Source: an uncultured Alphaproteobacteria bacterium (GTDB lineage: Bacteria; Pseudomonadota; Alphaproteobacteria; Methylaequorales; Methylaequoraceae). Taken from it: DNA of 48,096 bases. The position numbers and the translations under genes are program-made. Location: contig CACMWI010000010.1 in assembly GCA_902617375.1 (NCBI GenBank), positions 1 to 48,096 on the forward strand. Reading direction: 5' to 3'. Below are positions 34,038 to 42,777 of the stretch, piece after piece (the stretch's first letter is position 1; each line of letters starts with the position of its first letter). The notes below the pieces were generated by a model that was given only the letters and a program-made list of their open reading frames with translations, had not been told where the DNA came from and ran no database searches.

Positions 34038-35414
34038 ATGTCATCACAAAAACTTGGAATATTCAACAGTTTATCAAAGCCATTTGTTAAATTAGTTGAA
34101 AGATATTATCCAGATGCATTTATTTTTGTAATTGTTTTATCTGTGTTAACCTTTGTTTTAGCACTTGTTAGCACAGATTCAACTCCCACTGAAGTTTTAG
34201 AAGCTTGGGGTAACGGTCTTCCAAAGCTGTTTACTTTTACTGCTCAAATAACAATTATAATGATAACAGCACATGCACTTGCACATACCAAGCCCGTTGA
34301 AAATATGTTATCGAAAATAGGCTCTTATCCTAATTCACAAATACAAGCTTATGCCCTTGTTACATTTGTTTCAGGCTTAGCAAGTTTATTTGCTTGGTCA
34401 TTTGGATTGATTGTTGGTGGTATTGTTTCAAAATTTGTGGCTATTGGATGCACAAAAAAAAGAATAAGAATTCATTATCCACTTTTAGTTGCATCTGCTT
34501 ACTCTGGTTATGTAATTTGGCATATGGGGTATTCTTCTTCTGCGGCATTATTTGTTTCCTCAAGTGGGCACTCTTTAGAGGAACAAATAGGAATTCTTCC
34601 TGTTACTGAAACAATATTTACTAATTTTAATATAACGTTAGCATTAATAACTCTTGCGATTATAACAATCATAAATCCTTTAATGAGACCAACGGATAAA
34701 ACAGAGATTAAAGAAATAGATCCAAATGTTTTTCGTTTTAGTAATAGTAAAGACGATGTTCAAAATCTAAAGCAAACCGATAGAACATTTGCACAAGTCA
34801 TTGAAAATAATAGATTAATAAGTTTATTTGTAGGTTTTATTTTATTATTTTTCATTTTTTATATTTTCCATCAAAAAGGATTTTCGTTAGATTTAAACCT
34901 TGTGAGTTGGACATTTTTAGGGTTGGGACTTATTTTATCTAGTTCTCCAATTCATTATGTGAAATTGGTTAATAATGCCGCAATAACAGTCGGACCAATT
35001 ATTCTTCAGTATCCGTTTTATGCAGGAATAATGGGCATGATGTCAGATACTGGCCTGATAAATGTAGTAGCAGCAAAAATTTCACAAATTTCATCTGCTG
35101 AAACATTAGGCTTTTATTCCTTTTTATCAGGTGGTCTGGTAAATATGTTTATTCCTTCCGGTGGAGGGCAGTGGGCTGTTCAAGGACCAGTGATGATAGA
35201 AGCTGCAAGAAATTTAAATGTGGAGCCATATGTGGTGGTTCTTGGCGTGGCTTATGGCGATCAATGGACTAATATGATTCAACCTTTTTGGACAATACCT
35301 CTCCTCGCAATAGCTGGTCTCCACATGAGACAAATTATGGGTTATACATTTGTAATATTTTTGATTACTGGGTTTTTGTACGGAGGGGGAATGCTTTATT
35401 TAGGATCTGGATAG
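34038..35414 (+). CDS. AtoE-type short-chain fatty acid transporter
   Basis: The protein has 458 residues and about ten to twelve transmembrane segments. The opening FVKLVERYYPDAFIFVIVLS, the inner segments FSWSFGLIVGGI-like (LFAWSFGLIVGGIVSKF), WHMGYSSSAAL and FIPSGGGQWAVQGPVM are the family hallmarks. The family moves short-chain fatty acids such as acetate, butyrate or acetoacetate. Following mmsA and a lactonase-like protein, it could import the acid that feeds that pathway. Substrate not determined. Confidence 0.85.
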   Translation: MSSQKLGIFNSLSKPFVKLVERYYPDAFIFVIVLSVLTFVLALVSTDSTPTEVLEAWGNGLPKLFTFTAQITIIMITAHALAHTKPVENMLSKIGSYPNSQIQAYALVTFVSGLASLFAWSFGLIVGGIVSKFVAIGCTKKRIRIHYPLLVASAYSGYVIWHMGYSSSAALFVSSSGHSLEEQIGILPVTETIFTNFNITLALITLAIITIINPLMRPTDKTEIKEIDPNVFRFSNSKDDVQNLKQTDRTFAQVIENNRLISLFVGFILLFFIFYIFHQKGFSLDLNLVSWTFLGLGLILSSSPIHYVKLVNNAAITVGPIILQYPFYAGIMGMMSDTGLINVVAAKISQISSAETLGFYSFLSGGLVNMFIPSGGGQWAVQGPVMIEAARNLNVEPYVVVLGVAYGDQWTNMIQPFWTIPLLAIAGLHMRQIMGYTFVIFLITGFLYGGGMLYLGSG

Positions 35415-35531
35415 ATAAATATTTATAAAATCTAAAAAAAAAAACTTAGTATGCTGGATCAATTATATTCTAATAAAAGTCTAAATAAAGAAATACTTTC
35501 AGTCGTATAATATATATTATGTTAAATTATA

Positions 35532-36359
35532 TTAGGCCATACTTAATGCCTGTTCTTTTATTTTATGTAAGTCAACAGCTGAACTACTAGCAATAAAAGC
35601 TCCATTCTTAAAATTTTTCTTCCCATACAAAAATTTACATATTTTGTTTTTTTCAAAACCTATAAGGTTTGCATTAGCTGTTTGAAGTATTGAATGTCCT
35701 GCTGCAATATCCCATTCCATTGTTTTACCGAACCTAATGTATAGATTAGCTTTTGAATCAGCTATCATACAAAGTTTTAAAGACGAACCTTTTTTAATTA
35801 AATCATTCTCGTAATTAATTTTAGATAAAAATTCCTCTGTCTTTTTATCTAAATGTGATCTGCTGCAAACAATTGATAATTCAGATGATTTAGATGAATT
35901 AATTATTTGAACCTCATTTTTGATTGATCTGAATGAATTATAACCATTTGAATAATATTGAGTTTTTTGAACAGGAACATCGATAACTCCGATTTGTGGA
36001 CGATTTTGTTGGATAAGTGCAATATTTACTGTAAATTCACCGTTCTTATTTAAAAACTCTTTAGTACCATCTAAAGGATCGATTAATATAAATTCATCAA
36101 AATCAGTACAATCTGGGATTTGAGTCTCTTCAGAAACCCTAGTGACTGATCTTAATTCTTTTTTAAGTATTTCAATTATTATTCTATTGGACTCAGTATC
36201 CGCTTTTGTTAAAGGGGTGTTATCCTTTTTAATTTTCTTAGTTAATTCATCGCATTCATATATTTCTAGAATCTTAGTAGCAGCTTTGTTAGAAGCAAAT
36301 CTAAATATTTCTGTTATTTCTTCAAAGTTGTGATTCTTAATTTTATTTTTTTTTGACAT
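35532..36359 (-). CDS. cysQ: 3'(2'),5'-bisphosphate nucleotidase
   Basis: The protein has 275 residues in the inositol monophosphatase superfamily. The metal-binding motif LIDPLDGTKEFLNKNGEFTVN and the second motif MEWDIAAGHSIL are exact. The TKADTESNR and VSEETQ parts coordinate metal and phosphate. CysQ dephosphorylates PAP from sulfate assimilation. The start shares a base with the acuI stop (TAATG), so the pair is co-transcribed. The substrate call is by family; other inositol phosphatases are less likely given the KEFLN context. Confidence 0.88.
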   Translation of the reverse strand: MSKKNKIKNHNFEEITEIFRFASNKAATKILEIYECDELTKKIKKDNTPLTKADTESNRIIIEILKKELRSVTRVSEETQIPDCTDFDEFILIDPLDGTKEFLNKNGEFTVNIALIQQNRPQIGVIDVPVQKTQYYSNGYNSFRSIKNEVQIINSSKSSELSIVCSRSHLDKKTEEFLSKINYENDLIKKGSSLKLCMIADSKANLYIRFGKTMEWDIAAGHSILQTANANLIGFEKNKICKFLYGKKNFKNGAFIASSSAVDLHKIKEQALSMA

Positions 36360-37333
36360 TATACAACTTTTATTAAAGTCCTACCTCTTATTTGTCCCTT
36401 TAATATTTGATTAGATATGTCATGTAAATCATTAAAACTCTTACTAACTTTTATTTTTTTTAAAATTCTTTTGTCCAAGTATTTTTCTAAAAATTTCCAC
36501 GCATTTACTCTTTTTTTATAACTAGCGTAAACGCAATCAATTCCAGATAAAGTTATATTTCTCAATATAAAGGGATAAACTGTCGTATTTAATGTTGCAC
36601 TCTTCGCTAAACCTGTACTTACTACGATTCCATCATACATTGTTTCAGCTAGTATAGTAGACAGGATTTCTCCACCAACAGTATCGATAGCTCCCTGCCA
36701 TTTTTGTTTTGATAAAGGATTTTTCGTATAATTAAAACTATCTCTTTTAATAATACCTGCAGCACCCAATTCTGTTAAGAATTTTTCATCTTTATTTGTT
36801 AAAGCAACAACTTTGTAATTTAAATTAGACAATAAATTTACTGCAATACAACCAACACCTCCTGATGCACCCGTAACTAAAATATTATTAGTTGTTGGTT
36901 TTTTTATTTTTTTTACTAACTCTTGAACACACAATGCTGCGGTGTAGCCGGCTGCGCCAATAATCATAGCTTCTTGAAGTGAAAAATTATATGGTAAATG
37001 AATTAACCAATCACTTTTGACCTGGGCGTATTCTGAGAACCCGCCAAAATGTTTTTCTCCAATACCCCAACCATTACATAAAACTTTATCCCCCTTTTTA
37101 AACTTTTTCGAGCTTGATTTCACAACTACACCAGAGAAATCTGCCCCTGGAATCATCGGAAATCGTTTAACGATTGGAGCTTTGTTAAGAATTGCCAAAC
37201 CATCTTTATAATTAAAACTTGTGTAATGAATTTTAATTAATACGTTTCCTTCCATTAATTCAGAAAAATTCATATTTGTTATTTTACAAGTTTTATCTTC
37301 ATAAATTACAAATGCTTTAAATGTATTTTTCAT
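36359..37333 (-). CDS. acuI: YhdH/AcuI-type acrylyl-CoA reductase (NADPH)
   Basis: The protein has 324 residues in the MDR/quinone oxidoreductase superfamily. Segments are SFNYKDGLAILNK, MIPGADFSGVV, ASGGVGCIAVNLLSNL and VVALTNKDEKFLTELGAAGII. No catalytic zinc ligands are visible. AcuI/YhdH enzymes reduce acrylyl-CoA to propionyl-CoA in DMSP or 3-hydroxypropionate metabolism in marine alphaproteobacteria. It is upstream of cysQ and may act on sulfur-linked DMSP breakdown products. Length and motifs fit the family. Confidence 0.85.
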   Translation of the reverse strand: MKNTFKAFVIYEDKTCKITNMNFSELMEGNVLIKIHYTSFNYKDGLAILNKAPIVKRFPMIPGADFSGVVVKSSSKKFKKGDKVLCNGWGIGEKHFGGFSEYAQVKSDWLIHLPYNFSLQEAMIIGAAGYTAALCVQELVKKIKKPTTNNILVTGASGGVGCIAVNLLSNLNYKVVALTNKDEKFLTELGAAGIIKRDSFNYTKNPLSKQKWQGAIDTVGGEILSTILAETMYDGIVVSTGLAKSATLNTTVYPFILRNITLSGIDCVYASYKKRVNAWKFLEKYLDKRILKKIKVSKSFNDLHDISNQILKGQIRGRTLIKVV

Positions 37334-37416
37334 GTTACAAATATTGATTTTTAATGAGATTTAATATTTTTTGAAATTAGATTAACAAATATTTTAAAAA
37401 ACACTATTTATAATGT

Positions 37417-37590
37417 ATGTCAAGACGAACATATGAAAAAGATGCAGATTTTGTTGAAGTTGCAGATGATTTAGAAAATTTAGTTGCTGACAAAAGAATA
37501 AGTTGGAGAGCATCAGCAACGAAAGCGAGAAGAAGACAAAGAAGGTATAAGAATAGACTTACTTATGAAATCTTAAAAATATCTAAGTAA
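37417..37590 (+). CDS. Small basic protein (57 aa) with Arg-rich C-terminus
   Basis: The ATG at 37417 opens a 57-codon frame ending TAA 37588-37590. The first half is acidic and helical (KDADFVEVADDLENLVADK), the second very basic (WRASATKARRRQRRYKNR). The Arg-rich helix looks suitable for RNA or DNA binding. No strong ribosome-binding site precedes it. It is divergent from acuI and converges on a secreted protein. No family was recognised. Confidence 0.5.
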   Translation: MSRRTYEKDADFVEVADDLENLVADKRISWRASATKARRRQRRYKNRLTYEILKISK

Positions 37591-37606
37591 GATTCTTGTC
37601 TTTAAG

Positions 37607-38182
37607 CTAAACTGGTAAACCCTTGTAACACTGACCTTCGAAATGGAATATTTCTTTTGGTTTTAAAGAAAATGATTCGAGAGTTTTCAAGGATAGCCTC
37701 CCTTTTTTGTTATATAATGGAAAATTTTGAGAACTGGCTTCAAGTTCTCTTACAGCATTAAAAAATTTCGGATCATTAAAACTGTAAAATGATCTTTTTG
37801 TTTCACCTGTAATTTTGTTAATTGTATATGATTCTAAATAGTAAGCTTGAGAGACAAATGTATTAATTGTTATTGTATCTTTAACTGTTTTATATTCATC
37901 TAGCAGTATTCCTTGATGATTGAACCAGGAATTTCTTAACCTATATTCATTTTCACCATTAGATAAGCTGTATTGATTTACTTCAATAAAATCTTTACAA
38001 CCAAGATTTTTACAAATTTGCTGATTGTTAATCTTATCATTTTCAACAAATCCAATTTCATTTATCTCTTTTTTGATAAGGCTAGGATCAAATTCACATG
38101 TAAGTTTTAAAACGTTCTTAGGATTTGTGTGTGCATCGCTTGATGCGAACAAACAATATAAAAGGATGAGAAGCTTTTTCAT
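37607..38182 (-). CDS. Secreted hypothetical protein (191 aa)
   Basis: A signal peptide is clear (MKKLLILLYCLFASSDAHT). The mature protein is beta-rich with Cys residues at LKLTCEFD, QICKNLGCKDF and GQCYKGLPV that could pair in the periplasm. No family was recognised. It follows a small membrane protein by 5 nt on the same strand, so the two are probably co-expressed. Confidence 0.68.
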   Translation of the reverse strand: MKKLLILLYCLFASSDAHTNPKNVLKLTCEFDPSLIKKEINEIGFVENDKINNQQICKNLGCKDFIEVNQYSLSNGENEYRLRNSWFNHQGILLDEYKTVKDTITINTFVSQAYYLESYTINKITGETKRSFYSFNDPKFFNAVRELEASSQNFPLYNKKGRLSLKTLESFSLKPKEIFHFEGQCYKGLPV

Positions 38183-38187
38183 ACTGT

Positions 38188-38373
38188 TTATAAAATAGGC
38201 ATATTAAGGTTGTTTACATTATCTGCAATTAGCAAAAGTTGTGAATTATAATCAGCTGTAAACTTTTCTTTTATTTCAGGAAATTTTTTTAAAAAGAACC
38301 ATATGGTAAAAAAACATGACCAAAATATAATTAAAAATCGTCTTACAATTTTTGGTTTAACTTCAATTTTCAT
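38188..38373 (-). CDS. Small membrane protein (61 aa)
   Basis: One transmembrane segment is seen (FLIIFWSCFFTIWFFLKKF) after a basic start MKIEVKPKIVRR, followed by a polar tail. It stands 5 nt before the secreted 191-residue gene. No family was recognised; the start codon has no strong Shine-Dalgarno, so expression is likely but not certain. Confidence 0.5.
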   Translation of the reverse strand: MKIEVKPKIVRRFLIIFWSCFFTIWFFLKKFPEIKEKFTADYNSQLLLIADNVNNLNMPIL

Positions 38374-38632
38374 GGAATTTAATCTACTCAGTTATATGTT
38401 ATATATGTATTTATGACTGATTATAAATAATTCAATAATTTCTTGTGTGTTTTATTAAATTACTCTGTTTGAAAAAGAAACATAGTTGAAATCTTCTAAG
38501 TTTTGTAATATTTTCTTGTTTGAAAAAGAGTTATATTATTATATCTATTTTGATGTAAAAATATGAGATATTAGTGCTTAGTAGCGAGCAATATTAAAAG
38601 CTCTATTATCTAAACATCAAACTCAGATTGAC
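38374..38632. other. Non-coding leader region of tRNA-Ser with a repeated word
   Basis: No gene was seen in 259 nt. The word TGTTTGAAAAAGA occurs at 38466-38478 and 38517-38529, 51 bp apart. Each contains TTGAAA, which could be a -35 box, but no convincing -10 box was placed. Confidence 0.4.
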
Positions 38633-38722
38633 GGAGAGATGGCAGAGTGGTCGAATGCACCGGTCTTGAAAACCGGCAAGGATGCAAGTCCTTCCAGGGT
38701 TCGAATCCCTGTCTCTCCGCCA
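38633..38722 (+). tRNA. tRNA-Ser (anticodon UGA), with encoded CCA
   Basis: Acceptor stem GGAGAGA (38633-38639) pairs with TCTCTCC (38712-38718). Discriminator G and CCA follow. The anticodon stem CCGGT/ACCGG closes a loop CTTGAAA (anticodon TGA). A class II long variable arm (AAGGATGCAAGTCCTT) and the T-arm GGTTCGAATCC are present. Its 3' end, with the adjoining sequence, is duplicated twice downstream (40121 and 40742). Confidence 0.97.
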
Positions 38723-38782
38723 CTATCTGAAAGCCCCTAATTCCCTACTCTTTAAAGCCTTGATTTTATAATTTTACCCCCC
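38706..38782 (+). repeat. att-like copy 1: tRNA-Ser 3' end and flanking sequence
   Basis: The segment starts with TCCCTGTCTCTCCGC inside tRNA-Ser and runs past it through CACTATCTGAA, CTACTCTTTAAAGCCTTGATT and TTACCCC. It is the reference copy for the two downstream repeats. Confidence 0.8.
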
Positions 38783-38797
38783 AAGATTACCCCCCAA
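38774..38797 (+). repeat. TTACCCCCCAA direct repeat pair
   Basis: The 11-base word TTACCCCCCAA occurs at 38774-38784 and 38787-38797 (13-bp period), just inside the left edge of the zigA mini-island. Such C-rich pairs resemble arm-type integrase sites, but no integrase gene is present here. Confidence 0.6.
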
Positions 38798-38811
38798 AAA
38801 AATTTATTGTT

Positions 38812-38834
38812 GAAATGTTATATTATAACACTTA
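38812..38834 (+). promoter_or_regulatory. Zur-type operator in the zigA promoter
   Basis: The 23-bp site reads GAAATGTTATA-T-TATAACACTTA. The left half-site equals the enterobacterial Zur consensus and the right half differs at two positions. It lies between TTGAAA (38810-38815) and TAATAT (38833-38838), which are 17 bp apart, so a bound repressor would block RNA polymerase. This predicts zinc-starvation induction of the downstream gene. Confidence 0.75.
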
Positions 38835-38883
38835 ATATGTGTCTTTTGATTTTAACTTAATTTAATTTTGTGGAGAATTTATT

Positions 38884-40098
38884 ATGAAAGTTTTAGATAA
38901 AAAACTTCCAGTCACAGTATTGTCGGGGTTCCTTGGTGCAGGTAAAACAACTCTTTTAAATCACATCCTTAACAATCGACAAGGTCTCAAGGTTGCAGTA
39001 ATAGTAAACGATATGAGTGAAGTAAATATTGATGCTAATCTAGTAGAACGTGGAGGTGGTAACTTATCTCAAACTGAAGAGAAACTTGTAGAAATGAGTA
39101 ATGGATGTATTTGTTGTACTTTACGTGAAGATCTTTTGGTACAAGTTAGAGAATTAGCAACTGAAGGTAAATTTGATTACCTACTTATAGAAAGTACTGG
39201 TATCTCAGAACCTTTACCAGTGGCAACTACTTTTGACTTTCGTGATGAGGATGGAGCAAGTTTATCCGATGTAGCAAAACTTGACACAATGGTAACTGTT
39301 GTAGATGCTGCAAATCTTATCAAAAATTATAGCTCCACTGATTTTTTAAAAGATAAAGGAGAAAGTCTAGAAGATGATGAACGAACACTTGTTGATCTTC
39401 TTGTCGAACAAATTGAGTTTGCTAATGTAATTCTATTGAATAAGATTGACTTAATATCCTCTGAGGAATTAAAAACGGTTAAAGCAATTATAAGTGGGCT
39501 TAATACTGAGGCAAAAGTCTTTGAATGCTCACACTCCACTGTCAATCTAAAAGAAGTTATTGCTACCGGTTTGTTTGATCTTAAACAAGCTCATACACAT
39601 CCTTTGTGGGCAAAAGAACTCTATAACTTTAAAGATCATGTTCCAGAAACAGAAGAGTATGGGATTACAAGTTTTGTATATTTAGCTCGTGAACCATTTG
39701 ATCCATCAAAAATCCATAATTTTTTTAATCAAGAATGGCCAGGTGTAATTAGATCTAAAGGCTTTTTTTGGATTTCAAGTCGACCTGAATTTATTGGTGA
39801 AGTTTCTCAGGCAGGTGCATTTGTTCGTCATCAGGGAATTGGTAGGTGGTGGACGACTGTACCTAAAGATCGTTGGCCAGAGGGACCTGATTTTGATGCG
39901 TTAATGGATAAATATTGGAATAAAGATTTTGGTGACCGTCGACAAGAAATTGTTTTTATAGGTTTAAAATCTGAGATGGATGAAAAGAATATTCGTGAGA
40001 GACTGGATGCTTGTTTGATAAAGAACTATCTTGAAGATCCCAATTCATATCATAAAGCCCTTGATCCCTTCCCCGTTTGGTTTCAGAAAGTAGCTTAA
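38884..40098 (+). CDS. zigA: Zinc metallochaperone GTPase, COG0523/ZigA type
   Basis: The protein has 404 residues. Walker A GFLGAGKT lies at 15-22, the CxCC metal motif (Cys75-Ile-Cys77-Cys78) in [12 protein letters not shown], the base-binding NKID in LLNKIDLI, and a CobW C-terminal domain follows ([17 protein letters not shown]). COG0523 GTPases deliver metal to target enzymes under zinc limitation. The Zur-like operator in front fits that. It is the only gene between two att-like tRNA-Ser copies. GGAG precedes the ATG (TGGAGAATTTATT). Codon use looks ordinary. The exact client protein is unknown. Confidence 0.85.
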   Translation: MKVLDKKLPVTVLSGFLGAGKTTLLNHILNNRQGLKVAVIVNDMSEVNIDANLVERGGGNLSQTEEKLVEMSNGCICCTLREDLLVQVRELATEGKFDYLLIESTGISEPLPVATTFDFRDEDGASLSDVAKLDTMVTVVDAANLIKNYSSTDFLKDKGESLEDDERTLVDLLVEQIEFANVILLNKIDLISSEELKTVKAIISGLNTEAKVFECSHSTVNLKEVIATGLFDLKQAHTHPLWAKELYNFKDHVPETEEYGITSFVYLAREPFDPSKIHNFFNQEWPGVIRSKGFFWISSRPEFIGEVSQAGAFVRHQGIGRWWTTVPKDRWPEGPDFDALMDKYWNKDFGDRRQEIVFIGLKSEMDEKNIRERLDACLIKNYLEDPNSYHKALDPFPVWFQKVA

Positions 40099-40120
40099 AT
40101 TAGCATAAAACCTTGCCTTT

Positions 40121-40197
40121 TCCCTGTCTCTCCGCAACTATTTAGAAGTAGCAGAATTCCTATACTCTTCAGAGCCTTAATTCTCTAATTTACCCCT
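40121..40197 (+). repeat. att-like copy 2: diverged duplicate of tRNA-Ser 3' end
   Basis: Starts TCCCTGTCTCTCCGCAACTAT. It continues with AGAATTCCTATACTCTTCAG and AGCCTTAATTCTCTAATTT before ACCCC. It aligns to copy 1 over about 75 bp with scattered differences. It begins 22 nt after the zigA stop and ends 55 nt before the next gene's end. Confidence 0.78.
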
Positions 40198-40251
40198 AAC
40201 TTTTACTACTAAAAATATTGTCCCCGGGGGATGAAAAACACTTCGCTTTAT

Positions 40252-40644
40252 TCATATTTTAAACAGTAAATCCCAACCAGTAATGAGCACCATTAAGTTT
40301 AAAAATGCTATTATAGCAGGAGCGACGTACCCTTCAGCAGATGTTTTTACACCGTCAACAGAACCCCAATAACTATGGATAGTTTGAAAGCAGACAACTG
40401 CCCCGATACATGCTTGCACAAAACCATAAACAAAAAGTAACCAAGCGCCTTCGATAGAAGTGAGTAAAGCAATAGCTAGGGTGACTGCAAAACCGGCGGC
40501 AAAAGTGCCAACTAGTCTTGTCATAATTGCGCTGCCCTCACCAAAGCCATATTTCTCAATGTACTTTCGTGTTTGGAAAATACATTGATAAGCATAAATC
40601 AAATTTCCAATTATTATTAAGGCTATAAGTACAAAAAGTAGCAT
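40252..40644 (-). CDS. Small polytopic membrane protein (130 aa)
   Basis: The start at ATG 40644 (MLLFVLIALIIIG) is preferred over an upstream GTG because AGAGAGG precedes it at about 9 nt. Three to four transmembrane helices are visible (about 1-18, 46-60, 65-90 and 108-127), with a polar loop around TIHSYWGSVDGVKTSAEGY. No family was recognised. It is the only gene between att-like copies 2 and 3, read against the flanking genes. Confidence 0.65.
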   Translation of the reverse strand: MLLFVLIALIIIGNLIYAYQCIFQTRKYIEKYGFGEGSAIMTRLVGTFAAGFAVTLAIALLTSIEGAWLLFVYGFVQACIGAVVCFQTIHSYWGSVDGVKTSAEGYVAPAIIAFLNLMVLITGWDLLFKI

Positions 40645-40741
40645 TTTACTAAACCTCTCTAACACTCTCGATTTTAGTATTTCTCATTAAATTATAATAA
40701 ATTATTGAACAGATGGTTGTCTACTTAAAATCCAGCTCATT

Positions 40742-40796
40742 TCCCTGTCTCTCCTCAACTATCTGAAGAACATTTTTCTCTGCCTTTTAAAGCCGA
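40742..40796 (+). repeat. att-like copy 3: diverged duplicate of tRNA-Ser 3' end
   Basis: Starts TCCCTGTCTCTCCTCAACTATC followed by TGAAGA. Further right CTGCCTTTTAAAGCC aligns with ACTCTTTAAAGCC of copy 1. The match is shorter and more diverged than that of copy 2. It marks the right edge of the second mini-island; typA begins about 140 nt further on. Confidence 0.65.
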
Positions 40797-40934
40797 TCAA
40801 ATGCCAATTTGTGTCTTCTAATAAGTATTTATTGTTATCTTTATGAATTCTATATATACCTAAAAAGGTTAAAAATTTTTATAATAAATATCTCATTAGA
40901 TTCACTCTTATTTTTACAAAATAAACACTAAATT

Positions 40935-42749
40935 ATGTCAAAAAATATTAGAAATATAGCCATTATTGCTCATGTAGACCACGGTAAAACTACATTAATT
41001 GACTCGATACTAAAGCAAATTGGAATGTTCAGATCCAATGAAGAGATTGGGGAAAGAATTATGGATAGTGGGGATTTAGAAAAGGAAAGAGGTATTACAA
41101 TTTTGGCAAAGCCTACATCCATTAAATGGAATGGTGTGAAAATAAATATAATAGATACACCAGGACATGCAGATTTTGGTGGAGAGGTTGAAAGGATTTT
41201 ATGTATGGCTGATGGAGTAATTTTATTAACAGATGCCTCAGAAGGACCAATGCCTCAAACAAAGTTTGTTTTAGGTAAAGCTTTATCGCAAGGTTTAAAG
41301 CCTATTGTAATCATCAATAAAGTTGATAAAAAAGATAGTCGTGCAGATGTCGTTTTAGACGAAGTTTTTGACCTTTTTGTTACTCTTAACGCAAATGAGG
41401 ATCAGCTTGATTTTCCAATACTATTCGCCTCCGGAAAAAATGGTTGGTGTGTGAATGATCTCAAAGATAAAAAAGAAAATTTGCACCCTCTTCTTAATTT
41501 AATAATAGAACATGTGCCTCCTCCAAAAATTAATTCAGAAACATCTTTTTCTTTTGTAGCAACCCTTCTCTCTTACGATACTTATGTTGGAAGATGTTTA
41601 ATAGGAAAAGTTGAAAGTGGGAATGCCGAAGTTAATAAAATTGTTAAGGCAATAAATCTAAATCAAAAACTTGTAGAAAAAGGCAAATTAACAAAATTAT
41701 TTTCTTTTGAGGGAAACAAAAGAATTCCTGTTAATGAAATTGTTGCGGGTGATATAGCTTGTATTGCTGGTTTAACTAATGCTTCAGTTTCAGATACAAT
41801 TTGTGATAATTTAGTCTCTAAACCCATAAAATCGTCTCCGATAGATCCCCCAACTATGTCTATAACCATTACTGTTAATAACTCACCTTTTGCTGGCCAG
41901 GAGGGCAAAAAAGTGACTTCTAATAATATTAGAGAAAGGCTTTTGGCAGAAGCTGAAACAAATGTGGCAATTACTTTTAGTGAAAATGAAAATAAAGATG
42001 CTTTTGAAATTAACGGTAGAGGCGAATTACAATTAGGAGTTTTGATCGAAACTATGCGAAGAGAAGGTTTTGAATTATCAGTTTCTAGACCAAAAGTATT
42101 ATTTAAAAAAGAAAAAAATATCAAACTAGAACCAGTTGAAGAGGTTGTAATTGATGTTGATGAAAGTTTTTCAAGCACAGTTATTAGCTCAATGAATAAT
42201 AGAAAATCAGAAATGATCGATATGAAAACCTCCTCAGCAAAGACTCGTATTATCTTTAAGTCACCTTCAAGGGGACTTATAGGTTATCAAAGTCAATTCT
42301 TAACAGAAACAAAAGGAACAGGTATTCTCAATAGAATATTTCATTCTTATGAACCATTTAAAGGAGAGTTTAAAGAAAAAAGAAATGGTTCTTTAATATC
42401 AACAGAGACAGGTCAAGCAGTTGCATATGCAATCTTTAATCTGCAAGATAGAGGAGTAATGTACATCGAACCGCAAACTAAAGTATACACAGGAATGGTA
42501 GTTGGTGAGCATAATAAAGAAAATGATCTTGAAATTAATGTTTTAAAAGGAAAACAACTTACTAATGTAAGAGCATCAGGTTCAGATAAAGCTGTTACTT
42601 TGGTACCACCAGTAAAGATGACATTAGAGCAAATGATTTCTTTTATAAGAGATGATGAATTACTTGAGGTAACACCTATGAACCTAAGACTTAGAAAAAA
42701 ATATCTTGATTCCAACGAAAGAAAGCGTGAAAAAAAATTAAATGAATAA
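40935..42749 (+). CDS. typA: Translational GTPase TypA/BipA
   Basis: The protein has 604 residues. G-domain motifs: AHVDHGKTT (G1), ERGITI (G2), DTPGHADFGGEV (G3) and INKVDKKDSR (G4). Further domains contain GRGELQLGVLIETMRREGFEL, SPSRGLIGYQSQFLTETKGTG and the BipA-specific C-terminus ending LEVTPMNLRLRKKYLD. It binds the ribosome and assists 50S assembly and stress growth. Full length. Confidence 0.96.
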   Translation: MSKNIRNIAIIAHVDHGKTTLIDSILKQIGMFRSNEEIGERIMDSGDLEKERGITILAKPTSIKWNGVKINIIDTPGHADFGGEVERILCMADGVILLTDASEGPMPQTKFVLGKALSQGLKPIVIINKVDKKDSRADVVLDEVFDLFVTLNANEDQLDFPILFASGKNGWCVNDLKDKKENLHPLLNLIIEHVPPPKINSETSFSFVATLLSYDTYVGRCLIGKVESGNAEVNKIVKAINLNQKLVEKGKLTKLFSFEGNKRIPVNEIVAGDIACIAGLTNASVSDTICDNLVSKPIKSSPIDPPTMSITITVNNSPFAGQEGKKVTSNNIRERLLAEAETNVAITFSENENKDAFEINGRGELQLGVLIETMRREGFELSVSRPKVLFKKEKNIKLEPVEEVVIDVDESFSSTVISSMNNRKSEMIDMKTSSAKTRIIFKSPSRGLIGYQSQFLTETKGTGILNRIFHSYEPFKGEFKEKRNGSLISTETGQAVAYAIFNLQDRGVMYIEPQTKVYTGMVVGEHNKENDLEINVLKGKQLTNVRASGSDKAVTLVPPVKMTLEQMISFIRDDELLEVTPMNLRLRKKYLDSNERKREKKLNE

Positions 42750-42777
42750 CCATTTAAAGTGTAAAATTTAGTGAATC

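Noticed and set aside
40121..40197. A second tRNA-Ser gene at att copy 2
   Set aside because: Only the 3' acceptor part is present; there is no anticodon arm or T-loop upstream.
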